Shown here: positions 24,392 to 32,799 of the stretch, piece after piece
Numbering within the stretch: position 1 is the first letter of the stretch
Layout of the letters: each line of letters begins with the position of its first letter
Assembly (NCBI RefSeq): GCF_000717025.1
Contig: NZ_JNXG01000031.1
Span: 1-50,940, forward strand
Origin: Streptomyces atroolivaceus
Lineage (GTDB): Bacteria > Actinomycetota > Actinomycetes > Streptomycetales > Streptomycetaceae
DNA length: 50,940 bases
Reading direction: 5' to 3'
Program-made: the position numbers and the translations under genes
Notes under the pieces: model-generated
Told to the model about the DNA's origin: nothing
What the model saw: the letters and a program-made list of their open reading frames with translations, nothing else
Database searches by the model: none

Positions 24392-25891
24392 TCACACGGT
24401 GAGGTGCTGCTTCGTGCCGGAGCCGGTGGCGGTCTCGGTGGTGATGCCGTGCTGCTCGTCGTCGGAGCGGCCCTTCTTGGGCAGCAAGAAGGTGATCGCG
24501 AGGAACGCCGTCAGCAGGCATGCCTGGACGATCAGCGCGCGGTGGAATCCGCCGGTGAAATCACCGGTCTTGGCTTGGGCGAAGAACACCGAGCCGAAGA
24601 TCGCGACGCCGATGGAGCCGCCGATGGCCTGCACGGCCGACAGGACGCCGGAGGCGGATCCGATCTCGTCGTCGTCGACCGTGGCAAGGATGAAGCTGAA
24701 CAGGGCGGCGATCACCATGCCGGCGCCGATACCTGCCACCGCCACGCCGGGGACGATGTCCCGGATCGAGAACGATGCGGCGTCGAGGCCGTCGAGCTCG
24801 AACCACAGCACTGCCGCGCCGGCCAGCTGGACCAGCGGTCCGATCTGGAGCACCTTGCGGCCGATCTTGTCGGCGAGGAACGCACCGCTGACCGCGCCGC
24901 CGATCGCGGTTCCCACCGCGAGGGGCAGGTTGCCCAGCCCCGCGTCACCGGGGGTGAAGTGGTGGCCGATCTGAAGGAACAGGGTCAGGACGAGCTGGGT
25001 GCCGATGAGTCCGCCGAAGAACAGGGCGATGCCGCCGAGGCCGACGGTGAAGGCCGGCTTGCGCAGCAGGGCCGGGGTCACCAGCGGCTCGCGGCCCGCG
25101 GCGGCCGTGCGGCGCTGCTGGAGGGCGAAGAGGGCGAAACCGATCACCGAGGCGGCCATGGACAGCCACGTCCACAGCGGCCAGCCGTTCTCCTGCCCCT
25201 GGTTGAGCGGCAGCACCAGCACGGCGCAGGACGCCACGATAAGGGCGGCTCCGGTCATGTCGACCCGTACCGTGCGGTCGCCCGCCTTCTTGGGCACGAA
25301 TTTCGCGGCGACGATCAGCGCCGCGATGCCGATGGGCAGGTTGATCAGAAACACCGATCGCCAGCCCAAGTCGAAGAAGTCGCCCTCGATGAGGAAGCCG
25401 CCCAGGACCGGGCCGATGATGCCGCCCAGGCCGAGGACAGGTCCGAAGATCGCGAAGGCCTTGGTGAGCTCGGGGCCGGGGAAGTTCTCCCGCAGCAGGC
25501 CCAGGCCCTGGGGCAGCAGCAGCGCTCCGGCGGTGCCCTGCAGCAGGCGGAAGGCGATCAGCAACTCGATGCTCGGCGCGACCGCACACAGCAGGGAGGT
25601 CGCGGTGAAGGCCGCGAGCCCGAGCAGGAACATCCGCCGCCGGCCGTAGCGGTCGCCAAGGCGGCCACCGAGCACGAGCCCGGCGCCCAGAGTGAGGGCG
25701 TAGCCGCCGATCACCCACTGCAGTCCGAGGGAACCGGCACCGAGGGACCTCTCCAGGTCCGGTCCGGCGACGTTGACGATCGAGGCGTCCAGAAGGTCCA
25801 TGATCTCCGCGACGATCATCACCGCCAGGATCAGCCACCGCCACCGGTAGGGCTCGGTCGTCTCCTCAAGGGTGGGGGACGGGTCACACAT
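24392..25891 (-). CDS. MFS drug efflux transporter, DHA2 (14-TMS) family
   Basis: A 499-residue EmrB/QacA-type proton antiporter. It has about 14 membrane segments, motif C-like DLLDASIVNVAGPDLERSLG in TM1, the motif A loop GGRLGDRYGRRRMFLLG between TM2 and TM3, and GPVLGGFLIEGDFFDLGWRS with WRSVFLINLPIG around TM5-6. The second ATG (25891, MCDPSPTLEETTEPYRWRW) is chosen because GGAGGT lies 8 nt upstream of it inside the longer frame from 25906. It exports hydrophobic or cationic compounds. It is divergent from a MarR regulator 58 bp away, which probably represses it. Confidence 0.9.
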   Translation of the reverse strand: MCDPSPTLEETTEPYRWRWLILAVMIVAEIMDLLDASIVNVAGPDLERSLGAGSLGLQWVIGGYALTLGAGLVLGGRLGDRYGRRRMFLLGLAAFTATSLLCAVAPSIELLIAFRLLQGTAGALLLPQGLGLLRENFPGPELTKAFAIFGPVLGLGGIIGPVLGGFLIEGDFFDLGWRSVFLINLPIGIAALIVAAKFVPKKAGDRTVRVDMTGAALIVASCAVLVLPLNQGQENGWPLWTWLSMAASVIGFALFALQQRRTAAAGREPLVTPALLRKPAFTVGLGGIALFFGGLIGTQLVLTLFLQIGHHFTPGDAGLGNLPLAVGTAIGGAVSGAFLADKIGRKVLQIGPLVQLAGAAVLWFELDGLDAASFSIRDIVPGVAVAGIGAGMVIAALFSFILATVDDDEIGSASGVLSAVQAIGGSIGVAIFGSVFFAQAKTGDFTGGFHRALIVQACLLTAFLAITFLLPKKGRSDDEQHGITTETATGSGTKQHLTV

Positions 25892-25948
25892 TCCAGATAC
25901 CTCCATGGTGAAGTAATTCCATCATGAAGGTAAAGTGGAGGAGGTAGG
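25892..25948. promoter_or_regulatory. Divergent promoter/operator region of MFS and MarR genes
   Basis: The 57-bp gap is unusually AT-rich for the window. It contains related repeats ATGGTGAAGTAA (25907-25918) and ATCATGAAGGTAA (25922-25934), which also form imperfect dyads with the surrounding bases. These are candidates for MarR operators overlapping both promoters. Confidence 0.5.
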
Positions 25949-26527
25949 TTGTCAAAGCGGAGTGGCCGTGCGGACCGAGTGACAGGAGAGAAGGGCGAAG
26001 GCGTGGAGGAAGCAGTGCGCGACGGTGTCGCGGAGCAGCGTGAGCGGCTGATGGAGTCGCTGAGGATCTACGGCGGCCACTACGCCGAACTCAGCCGGCG
26101 CTTCGCCGCCTGGCTCGGCCTGCACTCCACGGACGCGACCGCGGTCCTGGAAATCGCCGCCGCCGAGGAGCGCGGCACCCCCCTGTCACCGGCGCGGCTG
26201 AGCGAGCGCATCTCCCTGTCAACGGGCGCCACCACCGCGCTGCTGAATCGCCTCGAAGCGGCAGGGCATATCACCCGCACCCGCGAGCACTCCGACCGGC
26301 GCATCGTCACGCTGCGCAGCGGAGCACACATTCAGGAACGGGCGGACGAGTTCTTCGGCCCGCTCGCCCACCGCCTCGACACCGAGATGTCCCCCTACCC
26401 GCCACAGCTCCTGGAACAGTTCGAGCAGTTCATGGCTGGCCTGAACGCCACCATGGACGCCCACCTCGCCGAGCGGAACCCGGGGACACCAGTTCCCCCC
26501 GGCATCCTCTGGGACCGCCGGCGCTAG
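25949..26527 (+). CDS. MarR-family regulator
   Basis: A 192-residue winged-helix protein: recognition region LSPARLSERISLSTGATTAL, wing RTREHSDRRIVTLRSGAHIQ and a C-terminal dimerisation helix. The TTG at 25949 has an excellent GGAGGAGGT site upstream; a GTG at 26003 is the alternative and would remove the non-conserved first 18 residues. Divergent from the MFS efflux gene, which it probably controls. The end of the gene abuts an IS5-type remnant. Confidence 0.87.
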   Translation: MSKRSGRADRVTGEKGEGVEEAVRDGVAEQRERLMESLRIYGGHYAELSRRFAAWLGLHSTDATAVLEIAAAEERGTPLSPARLSERISLSTGATTALLNRLEAAGHITRTREHSDRRIVTLRSGAHIQERADEFFGPLAHRLDTEMSPYPPQLLEQFEQFMAGLNATMDAHLAERNPGTPVPPGILWDRRR

Positions 26528-26862
26528 AGGTCGCCCCGGGTGGGGTAGGCCAGTGCAAGGTTGTGGAGGCGGGCGATGCCGAGCATGGCGTGGTGGACAC
26601 CGGTTTCGCGCAGGCGGCAGTCGCGGAGGATCTTCCAGTTTCTTCATGCGAGAGAAGGTGTGCTCGACGCGGGCTCGTGCCCGTCGGTGGACGGCGTTGT
26701 CGGCTTCCTGTTGAGGCGTCAGGCGTTCCTGAACCGGATATCGGCGGTGCGGCATGAGAGCCCCTGTGCCTTGGTAGCCGCCGTCGGCCAGTACCGGGGC
26801 GTCGCGGCAGGCCCGGTCGACGCCGGACTCGGTAAAGGCCCGGCAGTCGTTTGGCGGTCGCT
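26524..26862 (-). pseudogene. IS5-type transposase C-terminal remnant
   Basis: On the minus strand DCRAFTESGVDRACRDAPVL, then ADGGYQGTGALMPHRR (second catalytic Asp) and RARARVEHTFSRMKK (Glu) are in one frame. After an extra base near 26640 the tail WKILRDCRLRETGVHHAML, RLHNLALAYPTRGDL continues in another frame to the stop at about 26526. The N-terminal half is missing: at about 26862 the sequence changes to an IS630 fragment on the other strand. Confidence 0.75.
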
Positions 26863-26889
26863 GTGGAGCTGCTTGTCCGCCTTCCACCC

Positions 26890-27159
26890 GGGCAGCGGCT
26901 CGGCCGAACACGACTGGCTCGCCACCGTCCGGCTTCCGCCGTATGCACCCGACCTGAATCCCGTCGAGGCCGTCTGGTCACTCGTGCGCAGAGCAATGGC
27001 CAACACATCTTCACCACACCCGACGACCTCGACCCTCGACCCTCGACCCTCGACCGCAAGCTCCGCAGCGAGATACGCAGAATCCAACCCCGACCCCGTC
27101 TCATCGACGGTTGCCTCACCGCCACAAGACTGGCCATCAGCCCACCGACCCCACCCTGA
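26890..27159 (+). pseudogene. IS630-family transposase C-terminal fragment
   Basis: EHDWLATVRLPPYAPDLNPV, then EAVWSLVRRAMANT carries the third catalytic Glu of IS630 transposases. After a frame change the tail RKLRSEIRRIQPRPRLIDG, CLTATRLAISPPTPP ends at 27159. The fragment starts about where the remnant at 204-806 stops, so both may derive from the same IS type. A 7-bp tandem repeat sits in the coding sequence. Confidence 0.7.
27027..27054 (+). repeat. Four copies of the heptamer CCTCGAC
   Basis: CCTCGAC is repeated four times without change inside the IS630 fragment. Three extra units add 21 bp, so expansion preserves the frame (DDLD, then PRPSTLD, then RKL). This looks like replication slippage. 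Confidence 0.85.
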
Positions 27160-27189
27160 AAACCTCAGTAAACAACGGTTACCCCGGTT

Positions 27190-27420
27190 TGAGACGTGAT
27201 CATCCAGCCCAGGCATTCACCCCGCCGAGAAAACCGCGGCCCGGAGCACTGCCCGGCAGAGTCGAGCAGTGGGAACGCGACCGCCACGGCCAATCGTCCG
27301 ACCGCATCACGGTCGAACACGCCCTCGCCGACCACAACGCTGGAAGCAACTGGTGCGCTGGACCCACCGCCGTGACCGCTTGCCCGCCAACTCGCGCGAG
27401 GTTCGGGCGAGAAGTGTGAC
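27190..27420 (+). pseudogene. IS5-superfamily transposase C-terminal remnant
   Basis: Translations in two frames give VEQWERDRHG, DRITVEHALADHN and RWKQLVRWTHRRDRLPAN, the C-terminal part (with the Glu of VEHALADH) of a DDE_4-type transposase. At least one frameshift and no upstream part. Confidence 0.6.
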
Positions 27421-27602
27421 CGAGCGCTACGGGTGGCGAGCTTCGCCGGCTCGGACGCCAGAGTTCAGCTTGGGGACATCAAGGAGCCGCCTCGGCACGC
27501 ATGGGAACGGCTGCGCAACCGACCGGACGCGCGGCAGTAACGCGTTAGGTCCCGACAACCTGGGGCACGTACGTCGTCCGAGTCTTGCGCGACACTGGTC
27601 GA

Positions 27603-28313
27603 GTGATTATCGAACGCGCGTATGCCCACCTCCCCTCGCACGACGACGACGCCTGGCCCTGGTCCGTGCCCTGCGTCCGGCAGCTGCTCGACAAAGGGCT
27701 GCGCTTCACCGCACCGGTTACCTTTCTGGTCGGTGAAAACGGCTCGGGGAAGTCGACCCTGGTCGAGGCGCTTGCGGAGGGGTTCGGTCTGGACTCCTAC
27801 GGCGGCTCCCACGACTGGCGCTACGCTTCCCCGCGCAGCAAGTCGGCGCTCGGCGAGCGGATGAAATTCGACGTGACCTCGCGCGGGCGCCGTATGGCCA
27901 CCAGCTGGTCGGCCCGCAATGGCTTCTTCCTGCGGGCCGAGACCGCACTGGACGCCCTGGGCAGGGAGGGGCTGTCGCCGGACTCCGTCAGCCATGGCGA
28001 GGGCTTCCTCGCGGCCTTCCGCGGGAAGTTCCTGCATGCCGGGCTCTATGTTCTCGACGAGCCGGAGGCGGCGCTCTCCTTCTCCTCATGCCTCGAACTG
28101 ATCGGGCACATCGACCGGTTGGCCAAGGAGGGCGGCCAGGTCATCTGTGCCACGCACTCACCCTTGCTGACCGCCTTGCCGGGTGCGGACATCGTCGAGG
28201 TCGGCGAGCACGGCATACGAAGGGTCGCCTGGCGGGAGCTCGGCATTGTGGATCACTGGCGCCGCTATCTCGCAGACCCGCACTCCTATCTGCGGCACAT
28301 CATCGAACCGTAG
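27603..28313 (+). CDS. AAA/ABC-type ATPase (RecF/Rad50-like, small)
   Basis: A 236-residue ATPase. Walker A is GENGSGKS (43-50), the Q-loop region follows FGLDSYGG, a signature-like segment is SVSHGEGFLAAF, Walker B is GLYVLDEPEAALS and the H-loop is ICATHSPLL. The small core without a long coiled coil matches the AAA_23/AAA_21 family of predicted ATPases, whose substrate is unknown and which sometimes work with a nuclease. A GTG at 27603 and a TTG at 27585 are both possible starts; neither has a good ribosome site. It is flanked by IS fragments on both sides and is the only intact gene between 26.5 and 29.5 kb. Confidence 0.82.
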   Translation: MIIERAYAHLPSHDDDAWPWSVPCVRQLLDKGLRFTAPVTFLVGENGSGKSTLVEALAEGFGLDSYGGSHDWRYASPRSKSALGERMKFDVTSRGRRMATSWSARNGFFLRAETALDALGREGLSPDSVSHGEGFLAAFRGKFLHAGLYVLDEPEAALSFSSCLELIGHIDRLAKEGGQVICATHSPLLTALPGADIVEVGEHGIRRVAWRELGIVDHWRRYLADPHSYLRHIIEP

Positions 28314-28389
28314 GGGCGATCCAACTGTCACCTGATCAACGGACCGAACAGAGCGAACCCGGCCGGAGCCCTTGCCCGCTGGAACAGCC

Positions 28390-28613
28390 GTGCTGCGCAG
28401 CGATGCTCCGCCGTCTACGACCACAACGCACCCATCCCCCGGGACTCGCAGCAGTTCATGAAGCAGAGCGTTGTCATCCTGGCAAGAATCGGCCTGCACC
28501 CGGCCGGCAAAGGAGCGCACAGCAACGTAGGAAGTGAACTGCACGTCGCATACGCGCAGCCGATCACCGTACGCATCGGCCAGGTCGGCGGTGGGTCTCG
28601 GTGTCGTCTTCAT
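28390..28613 (-). pseudogene. 5' fragment of an RraA-family gene
   Basis: From the ATG at 28613, MKTTPRPTADLADAYGDRL, then RVCDVQFTSYVAVRSFAGRV, CQDDNALLHELLRVPGDGCV and VVVDGGASLRSTAV follow the first 75 residues of RraA proteins (regulator of RNase E/G activity or aldolase-like; about 160 residues in full). At about 28390 the match stops and the frame runs on antisense to the ATPase gene. The 3' half, with the rest of the fold, is lost. Confidence 0.72.
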
Positions 28614-28733
28614 GGCTGTCTCCGGTCGCTCACTGCTGCCCATCGGAAGCATGTTGCATCAAGGGGCGAGTGAATACACTCCTGGGCGGCTCGATCCACC
28701 AGGCGGTGCGGTGCCGTGCGACAGCGCCGCCTA

Positions 28734-29485
28734 ACTGATCGTTTCAGAATGAGGTTCTGAGTCGTCTCAAGCAGATGACGCTGCAGGCGAGTTGGAGGAT
28801 TCCGCGGTGGAGGACGGCGCGTATCTCGTAGCGGATGCGGAGCCGTTTGAACTGGTGGAGCAGGCAAAGGTCCGCTCGACGACCCACCGGGTCTTGCCCA
28901 GGCCGGAACCATGCGGGGCTCCACGGCGGGCGATCTTGGGTGTGATGCCGCGAGCTCGGATGAGATTTCCGCTGGTCAGAGAGACAGCGAGCTTCCGTTC
29001 CGGTCTACGATGAGGTGGTGCTTGCTGCCCGGCCGCGCTCGGTCAACCGGCGAAGGTCCGGTGTGAGCCCCCCTTTGAGGGCCCTGACGTGCGAGGCGTC
29101 GATCGCCGCGTCGTCCATCTCCAGCAGTCCGTCTCGACGAAGTTCTGCCAGCAGGACTTCGTGGAGGCGGGGCCACACTCCGGCCTCGGTCCAGTCCCGC
29201 AGACAACGCCAGGCCGTCACCCCACTGCACCCGACCAGCTCCGCGGGTACGTCCCGCCAGCTCACACTCTTGCGCAGCACGTAAACGATCCCACGCAGCG
29301 CAGCACAGTCATCGGCAGGCAACCACCCCGGGTAACGGTGCCGACGCCGCGCATGAACCGGCAGCAGCGGAGCCACACGCTCCCACAGGTCATCAGACAC
29401 AAGATCAGCAGGCACCCAACAGATCCTGCCGACACATCACCCAACTGCCAACAGCCACACGAAACTTCATTTTGAAACGATCAGT
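28734..29485 (-). mobile_element. IS5-family element with internal deletion
   Basis: The terminal repeats ACTGATCGTTTCAGAATGA (28734-28752) and, inverted, ACTGATCGTTTCAAAATGA (29467-29485) differ at one position. TA flanks both ends (28732-28733, 29486-29487), a 2-bp target duplication as in IS427-type elements. At 752 bp it is shorter than usual. The transposase N-terminal part (29415-29005: SDDLWERVAPLLPVHARRRH, WLPADDCAALRGIVYVLRKS, IDASHVRALKGG with the first Asp) and C-terminal part (RWVVERTFA, then HQFKRLRIRYEIR) are joined by a deletion near 28965. A 99-bp stretch recurs at 47226. Confidence 0.82.
29005..29415 (-). pseudogene. IS5-family transposase orfA portion
   Basis: 136 codons starting MPADLVSDDLWERVAPLLP contain the N-terminal DDE_Tnp_1-type region with Asp in DDAAIDASHVRALK. 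The frame ends shortly after RGRAASTTSS. The following frame (PGSKHHLIVDRNG) is cut by the deletion near 28965, so no functional orfB exists. Confidence 0.75.
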
Positions 29486-29705
29486 TAAAAGAGCGTTTTA
29501 TCCCGTCCGGGGTGTTTGACGGTCTTCTGGGTAGCAGGCTGGGCTGGGACTGCTGAGGCCAGGGTCGCTATCCGTGACGTGAGAGGTGGCTGACGCCATT
29601 GCCGGGCACGTTTCCGCCCGTTCGCTCCTGTCTGATCCCAAGGCGCCCCCACTCGCTCCCGTTTGCGCCCTGTGGCGGGATGTCGCTCGGCGGAACTATC
29701 GAAAC

Positions 29706-30545
29706 ATGTCTCGACAGCGGCCGTATCCGAGCGACCTGTCCGATGCCCGATGGGAACTGCTCGAGCCCACGGTGTCGGCCTGGCGGGCCGAGCGGCGAGG
29801 GAAGGGCCTGGATATCGGGCGGCCTCCCGAGCACGACCTGCGCCGGATCATGGACGCGGTGTTGTACGTGGACCGGACCGGAATTCCCTGGCGCTACCTT
29901 CCCCACGACTTCGCACCGTGGGAAACCGTCTACGGATACTTCGCCGCCTGGCAGAAGGACGGCGTGTTCGACCAGCTCAACGGCCTGCTCCGCCGCCTGG
30001 TCCGGGAGGCCGCAGGCCGGGACGCAGAACCGAGCGCATGCGTCCTGGACGCCCAGAGCATCAAGACGTCCGCCAACGTCCCGGCCACCGGCCAGGGCAT
30101 CGACGCGGGCAAGAAGATCGCGGGCCGCAAGCGCCATATCGGCGTCGACACCCTCGGCCTCCTCCTCGCGGTCTGGGTCACCGCGGCCAGCGTCTCCGAC
30201 AACGCCGGCGGTATCCACCTGCTCTCGCACATCGCCAAGGCCCACCCCAGAATCACCAAGGCATGGGGCGACAGCGGTTATCGAACCAAGGCCATCGACC
30301 ACGGCGCCACCCTCGGCATCGACGTCGAAGTCACCCGCCGCGACCCGGACCAGAAGGGCTTCAAGGTCATCCCCCGGCGCTGGGTCGTCGAGCGGACATT
30401 CGGCTGGCTCATGAATCACCGCCGCCTCGCCCGCGACTACGAAACCCACCCGCACCGCTCCGAAGCGATGATCCGCCTCGCGATGATCGACCTGATGAGC
30501 CGCAGGCTCACACGAGAGTCGACTCCGAACTGGAAGGACTCATAG
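29706..30545 (+). CDS. IS5-family transposase (intact)
   Basis: A 279-residue DDE transposase. The N-terminal domain is YPSDLSDARWELLEPTVSAW, then AVLYVDRTGIPWRYLPHDF. The catalytic residues are Asp in CVLDAQSIKT, Asp in KAWGDSGYRTKAI and Glu in RRWVVERTFGWLMNHRRLAR. No frameshift or stop. The ATG at 29706 (MSRQRPYPSD) fits related proteins; the frame is open further upstream to 29586. The stop codon overlaps the end of the convergent passenger gene: its last sense codon TCA is the complement of the passenger's TGA. It is the only apparently functional transposase in the window. Confidence 0.9.
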   Translation: MSRQRPYPSDLSDARWELLEPTVSAWRAERRGKGLDIGRPPEHDLRRIMDAVLYVDRTGIPWRYLPHDFAPWETVYGYFAAWQKDGVFDQLNGLLRRLVREAAGRDAEPSACVLDAQSIKTSANVPATGQGIDAGKKIAGRKRHIGVDTLGLLLAVWVTAASVSDNAGGIHLLSHIAKAHPRITKAWGDSGYRTKAIDHGATLGIDVEVTRRDPDQKGFKVIPRRWVVERTFGWLMNHRRLARDYETHPHRSEAMIRLAMIDLMSRRLTRESTPNWKDS

Positions 30546-30938
30546 CCGCCGGGCCACGCTGTCCCGCGCGTCCTCGCCCCTCATAGCCTGCGGCCAGCGG
30601 CCATCGATGACACCCGCCATATCCCGACAGGCGCCACAGGCATTCTCCCGCTCCGGCAGCCACAAGTAATCCGACGGCGACATGCCGGCTACCTGGATTC
30701 CGCACAGCGTCCTGTCGAAGATGCCGAAAGCATGGGAGACGTCGGCGGTGAGGCCGTCCGCGACGGCCCGCTCCCAACGCATGTCCACGGGCAAGTACGG
30801 CGGCCGCGAGACCTCGAACCACTCGCCACCCACATGGGTGGAGGCGTAGCACCAGGAACAGGACCAGATCTCCTCTTCCCAGACTGTCGGCAGTGTCGGC
30901 CATCGCCACATCGCACGTCCACACACATCGCACTCCAC
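30540..30938 (-). CDS. Zinc-ribbon passenger protein of the IS element
   Basis: A 132-residue protein starting at GTG 30938 (VECDVCGRAMWRWP), with GAGGA 7 nt upstream. The open frame continues upstream to a GTG inside the IS terminal repeat (31004), but that start lacks a ribosome site. Cys pairs CDVC, WSCSWC and CGAC suggest a zinc-binding fold. The core AFGIFDRTLCGIQ and MSPSDYLWLPERENACGACR resembles small Streptomyces hypothetical proteins. It lies wholly within the IS terminal repeats, convergent with the transposase, and the two coding regions overlap by 6 bp at their stops. It could regulate transposition or act on the host; no function is known. Confidence 0.65.
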   Translation of the reverse strand: MECDVCGRAMWRWPTLPTVWEEEIWSCSWCYASTHVGGEWFEVSRPPYLPVDMRWERAVADGLTADVSHAFGIFDRTLCGIQVAGMSPSDYLWLPERENACGACRDMAGVIDGRWPQAMRGEDARDSVARRL

Positions 30939-31249
30939 GGACGGATCCTCACACGCCTCCGGGCGTGACCCCAATCCGCTGACATTGGGCGACTTACCAA
31001 ACACCCCGGACGGGATAAAACGCTCTTTAAGTCAACGACGCAGCCGAAGCTTCCAGCCCAGGGGAAGGAGGCTGAAGCTTCGAATGCGTGATAGCGGCGG
31101 CAGGGCCCAGCGCTGACGGCAGGGTACCCGAGGGCCGAGAGAGCACAACGCGTTCAGCGGCTCGCTCTGTCGGCAGGGTCGGCACCGCGCGAGCTACGGC
31201 GCCCCGGATCGGATACTCCGCCCCGGCCCTGCCCCACCCCGCACTCTGG

Positions 31250-31765
31250 TCCCGGTCCCGGTCCCGGTAGTCAACGGGTAACTTCAGGGTCACGCAGGCC
31301 CTCGTCGACAGCCCTCGGAAATCCACACACATCCGCGTATCGCGCGGGTACTTCAGGCCGGTGTGCCCGTCCCATCCCCAGGACGTCTCCATGTGGCGGC
31401 CCACCAGGGGCACGGGCTTCCAACCGCCGCCGGTCTTCCACGCGGCCCCGGGCTTCTTGACCAGCCAGCGGGCGGTGCCGGAGCGGACGCCCCCGCGGGA
31501 CGGGTACACCCAGCCCACCCCGCGGGTGTCGACCCCACGGCGGTGCCAGTGGTGGACCACGATCCCGGGCGGCAGCCTGAGCCGGAGCCCGCGCAGTCAC
31601 GGACGCGGGTATCGACGTACGCCCGCACCGCAGCCGGCTCCGCCGACACGGCGGGGGTGACGGCCACCGGGACCAGGACGACGGCCAGGGCGGCGGCGGG
31701 AATGATCTTTCGGTTCGTGGACGGCTCAACGCGCCCGGTGGCCCCCACCGTCGCGGGCGGCGAGG
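31250..31765 (-). pseudogene. Exported hypothetical protein, start codon and frame lost
   Basis: On the minus strand NRKIIPAAALAVVLVPVAVT, then PAVSAEP is a good signal peptide, but the codon where an initiator is expected reads ACG (compare MNRPLIFSATLAAVLVPAAA at 34337). After about RDCAGSGSGCRPG the frame shifts. The mature part continues in the frame of 31560-31250: VVHHWHRRGVDTRGVGWVYP, LVKKPGAAWKTGGGWKPVPL, WGWDGHTGLKYPRDTRMCVD, TRACVTLKLPVDY. A GGTCCC repeat at 31250-31268 lies at the end. The family was not recognised; it appears dead by two lesions. Confidence 0.5.
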
Positions 31766-31784
31766 GCGGTTCACCCGGTCGGGA

Positions 31785-32201
31785 TCACGTCGTACGCGTC
31801 AGGTCGTGGCGCGGCTGAGGGTGGTGGACCACGATGACGTCGGCGGTGCGGCGAGGGTGGTCGTCTTGGAGCAGGCCGAGGAGGCGGGGTGCGAGTTCAC
31901 GCGCGGTCTCTGGGTCGTCGTTGCGGGTGTGGTGCCAGATCGTGTGTGCGTGGCGGATGACTCGGAGTGTCACGGTGCGGTCGGCCCCGGCGGCGACGAG
32001 TTGTTCGGCGGTTCCGGTCAGGAAGTCGGCGGTCTCGGAGGTGTGGGCGGTGTCCGGATCGCTGACAGCCCGCCAGACGGCGACGGTGGCGGAACAAGGG
32101 CGGGGGAGAGCGCATCGAAACCGCGCGCACGCTTCTTGATCACCACGGCGTTCTACCGGCCGCGCCCCACCCCCGGCGAAGCGCTCCTCCCCGGAGCTCA
32201 T
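31785..32201 (-). CDS. Hypothetical protein
   Basis: A 138-residue frame. The part from about residue 40 looks coding: TADFLTGTAEQLVAAGADRT, VTLRVIRHAHTIWHHTRNDD, LAPRLLGLLQDDHPRRTADV, IVVHHPQPRHDL. No known domain, signal peptide or membrane segment. The N-terminal 35 residues have an irregular composition and the start is uncertain; a frame disturbance near 32110 cannot be excluded. Confidence 0.4.
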   Translation of the reverse strand: MSSGEERFAGGGARPVERRGDQEACARFRCALPRPCSATVAVWRAVSDPDTAHTSETADFLTGTAEQLVAAGADRTVTLRVIRHAHTIWHHTRNDDPETARELAPRLLGLLQDDHPRRTADVIVVHHPQPRHDLTRTT

Positions 32202-32389
32202 TCGCGCGAGCGATCAGCTCCGGGCAGTCTCGGCACTGGGCGAACAGGTGGCATCGCGCGCGGCCCGTTCGGCGCGGCGGGCGGGGAAGCCGAATCTGCG
32301 GGATCCGCCGACCGCCGGTTGATGGACTGCTTCCGGGTAAACGGTCAGCGGACCGTTGCATTGCCGTCCGAGAGATGCGGGGAATGATC

Positions 32390-32791
32390 ATGGAAGCTGC
32401 GAAGTGGTCGGCGGATCGTAAACGCCTGGCGCAGTGGGTTCCCGAGGGTGAGCGGATGATGGCCGGCTGTGCGGTGACCTACGGACGGTCGCTGTGGGGT
32501 CTGGTCCCACGGCGGGCGTCCCTCCTCCTGACCGACCGCCGAGTGCGAGTGCTGCGTCACCGAGGAAATGACCTCCGCTACAAAATACGTGGCATCTTTT
32601 TCGAGATCATGCGCGGCGAGGCCAGAGCGGTCTGCGGGAATCCGCAGGTGCGGGTGGAGTTCGACAGGGGCCAAGAAGTCGAATTACACAGGCGTGACGG
32701 CGGGATCGAGCGTCTGCTGATCAGCCAGTGGGACGCGGTACACGCCGACGCCCTGTATGAAGCGTTCCCTTCCCAGGAACCGGACCCGTAG
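32390..32791 (+). CDS. Hypothetical PH-like protein
   Basis: A 133-residue protein (MEAAKWSADRKRLAQWVPEG) with alternating beta strands, RASLLLTDRRVRVLRHRG, YKIRGIFFEIMRGEARAV, QVRVEFDRGQEVELHRRDGG, and a final helix with ISQWDAVHADALYEAF. This is the pattern of bacterial PH-like domains. ATG 32390 has CGGGGA 6 nt upstream; ATGs at 32375 and 32384 are alternatives. It is more AT-rich than its surroundings. Function unknown. Confidence 0.6.
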   Translation: MEAAKWSADRKRLAQWVPEGERMMAGCAVTYGRSLWGLVPRRASLLLTDRRVRVLRHRGNDLRYKIRGIFFEIMRGEARAVCGNPQVRVEFDRGQEVELHRRDGGIERLLISQWDAVHADALYEAFPSQEPDP

Positions 32792-32799
32792 TAAGGCGC

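Larger units (their letters stand above)
29489..31027 (+). mobile_element. Complete IS5-family (IS1031-like) element with passenger gene
   Basis: Perfect 30-bp terminal inverted repeats (starting AAGAGCGTTTTATCCCGTCC; 29489-29518 and 30998-31027) are flanked by TAA on both sides (29486-29488 and 31028-31030), a 3-bp TNA-type target duplication. The element is 1539 bp long, much longer than the roughly 1 kb needed for its transposase. The extra length is a convergent gene for a zinc-ribbon protein (30540-30938). Its left TAA overlaps the target duplication of the preceding IS, so it inserted at that element's edge. A broken relative with a different passenger is at 46282-47030. Confidence 0.88.

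Noticed and set aside
24368..25927. 519-residue plus-strand open frame
   Set aside because: Antisense to the well-supported MFS transporter; the Gly/Arg/Asp/Gln-rich composition is typical of GC-driven shadow frames.
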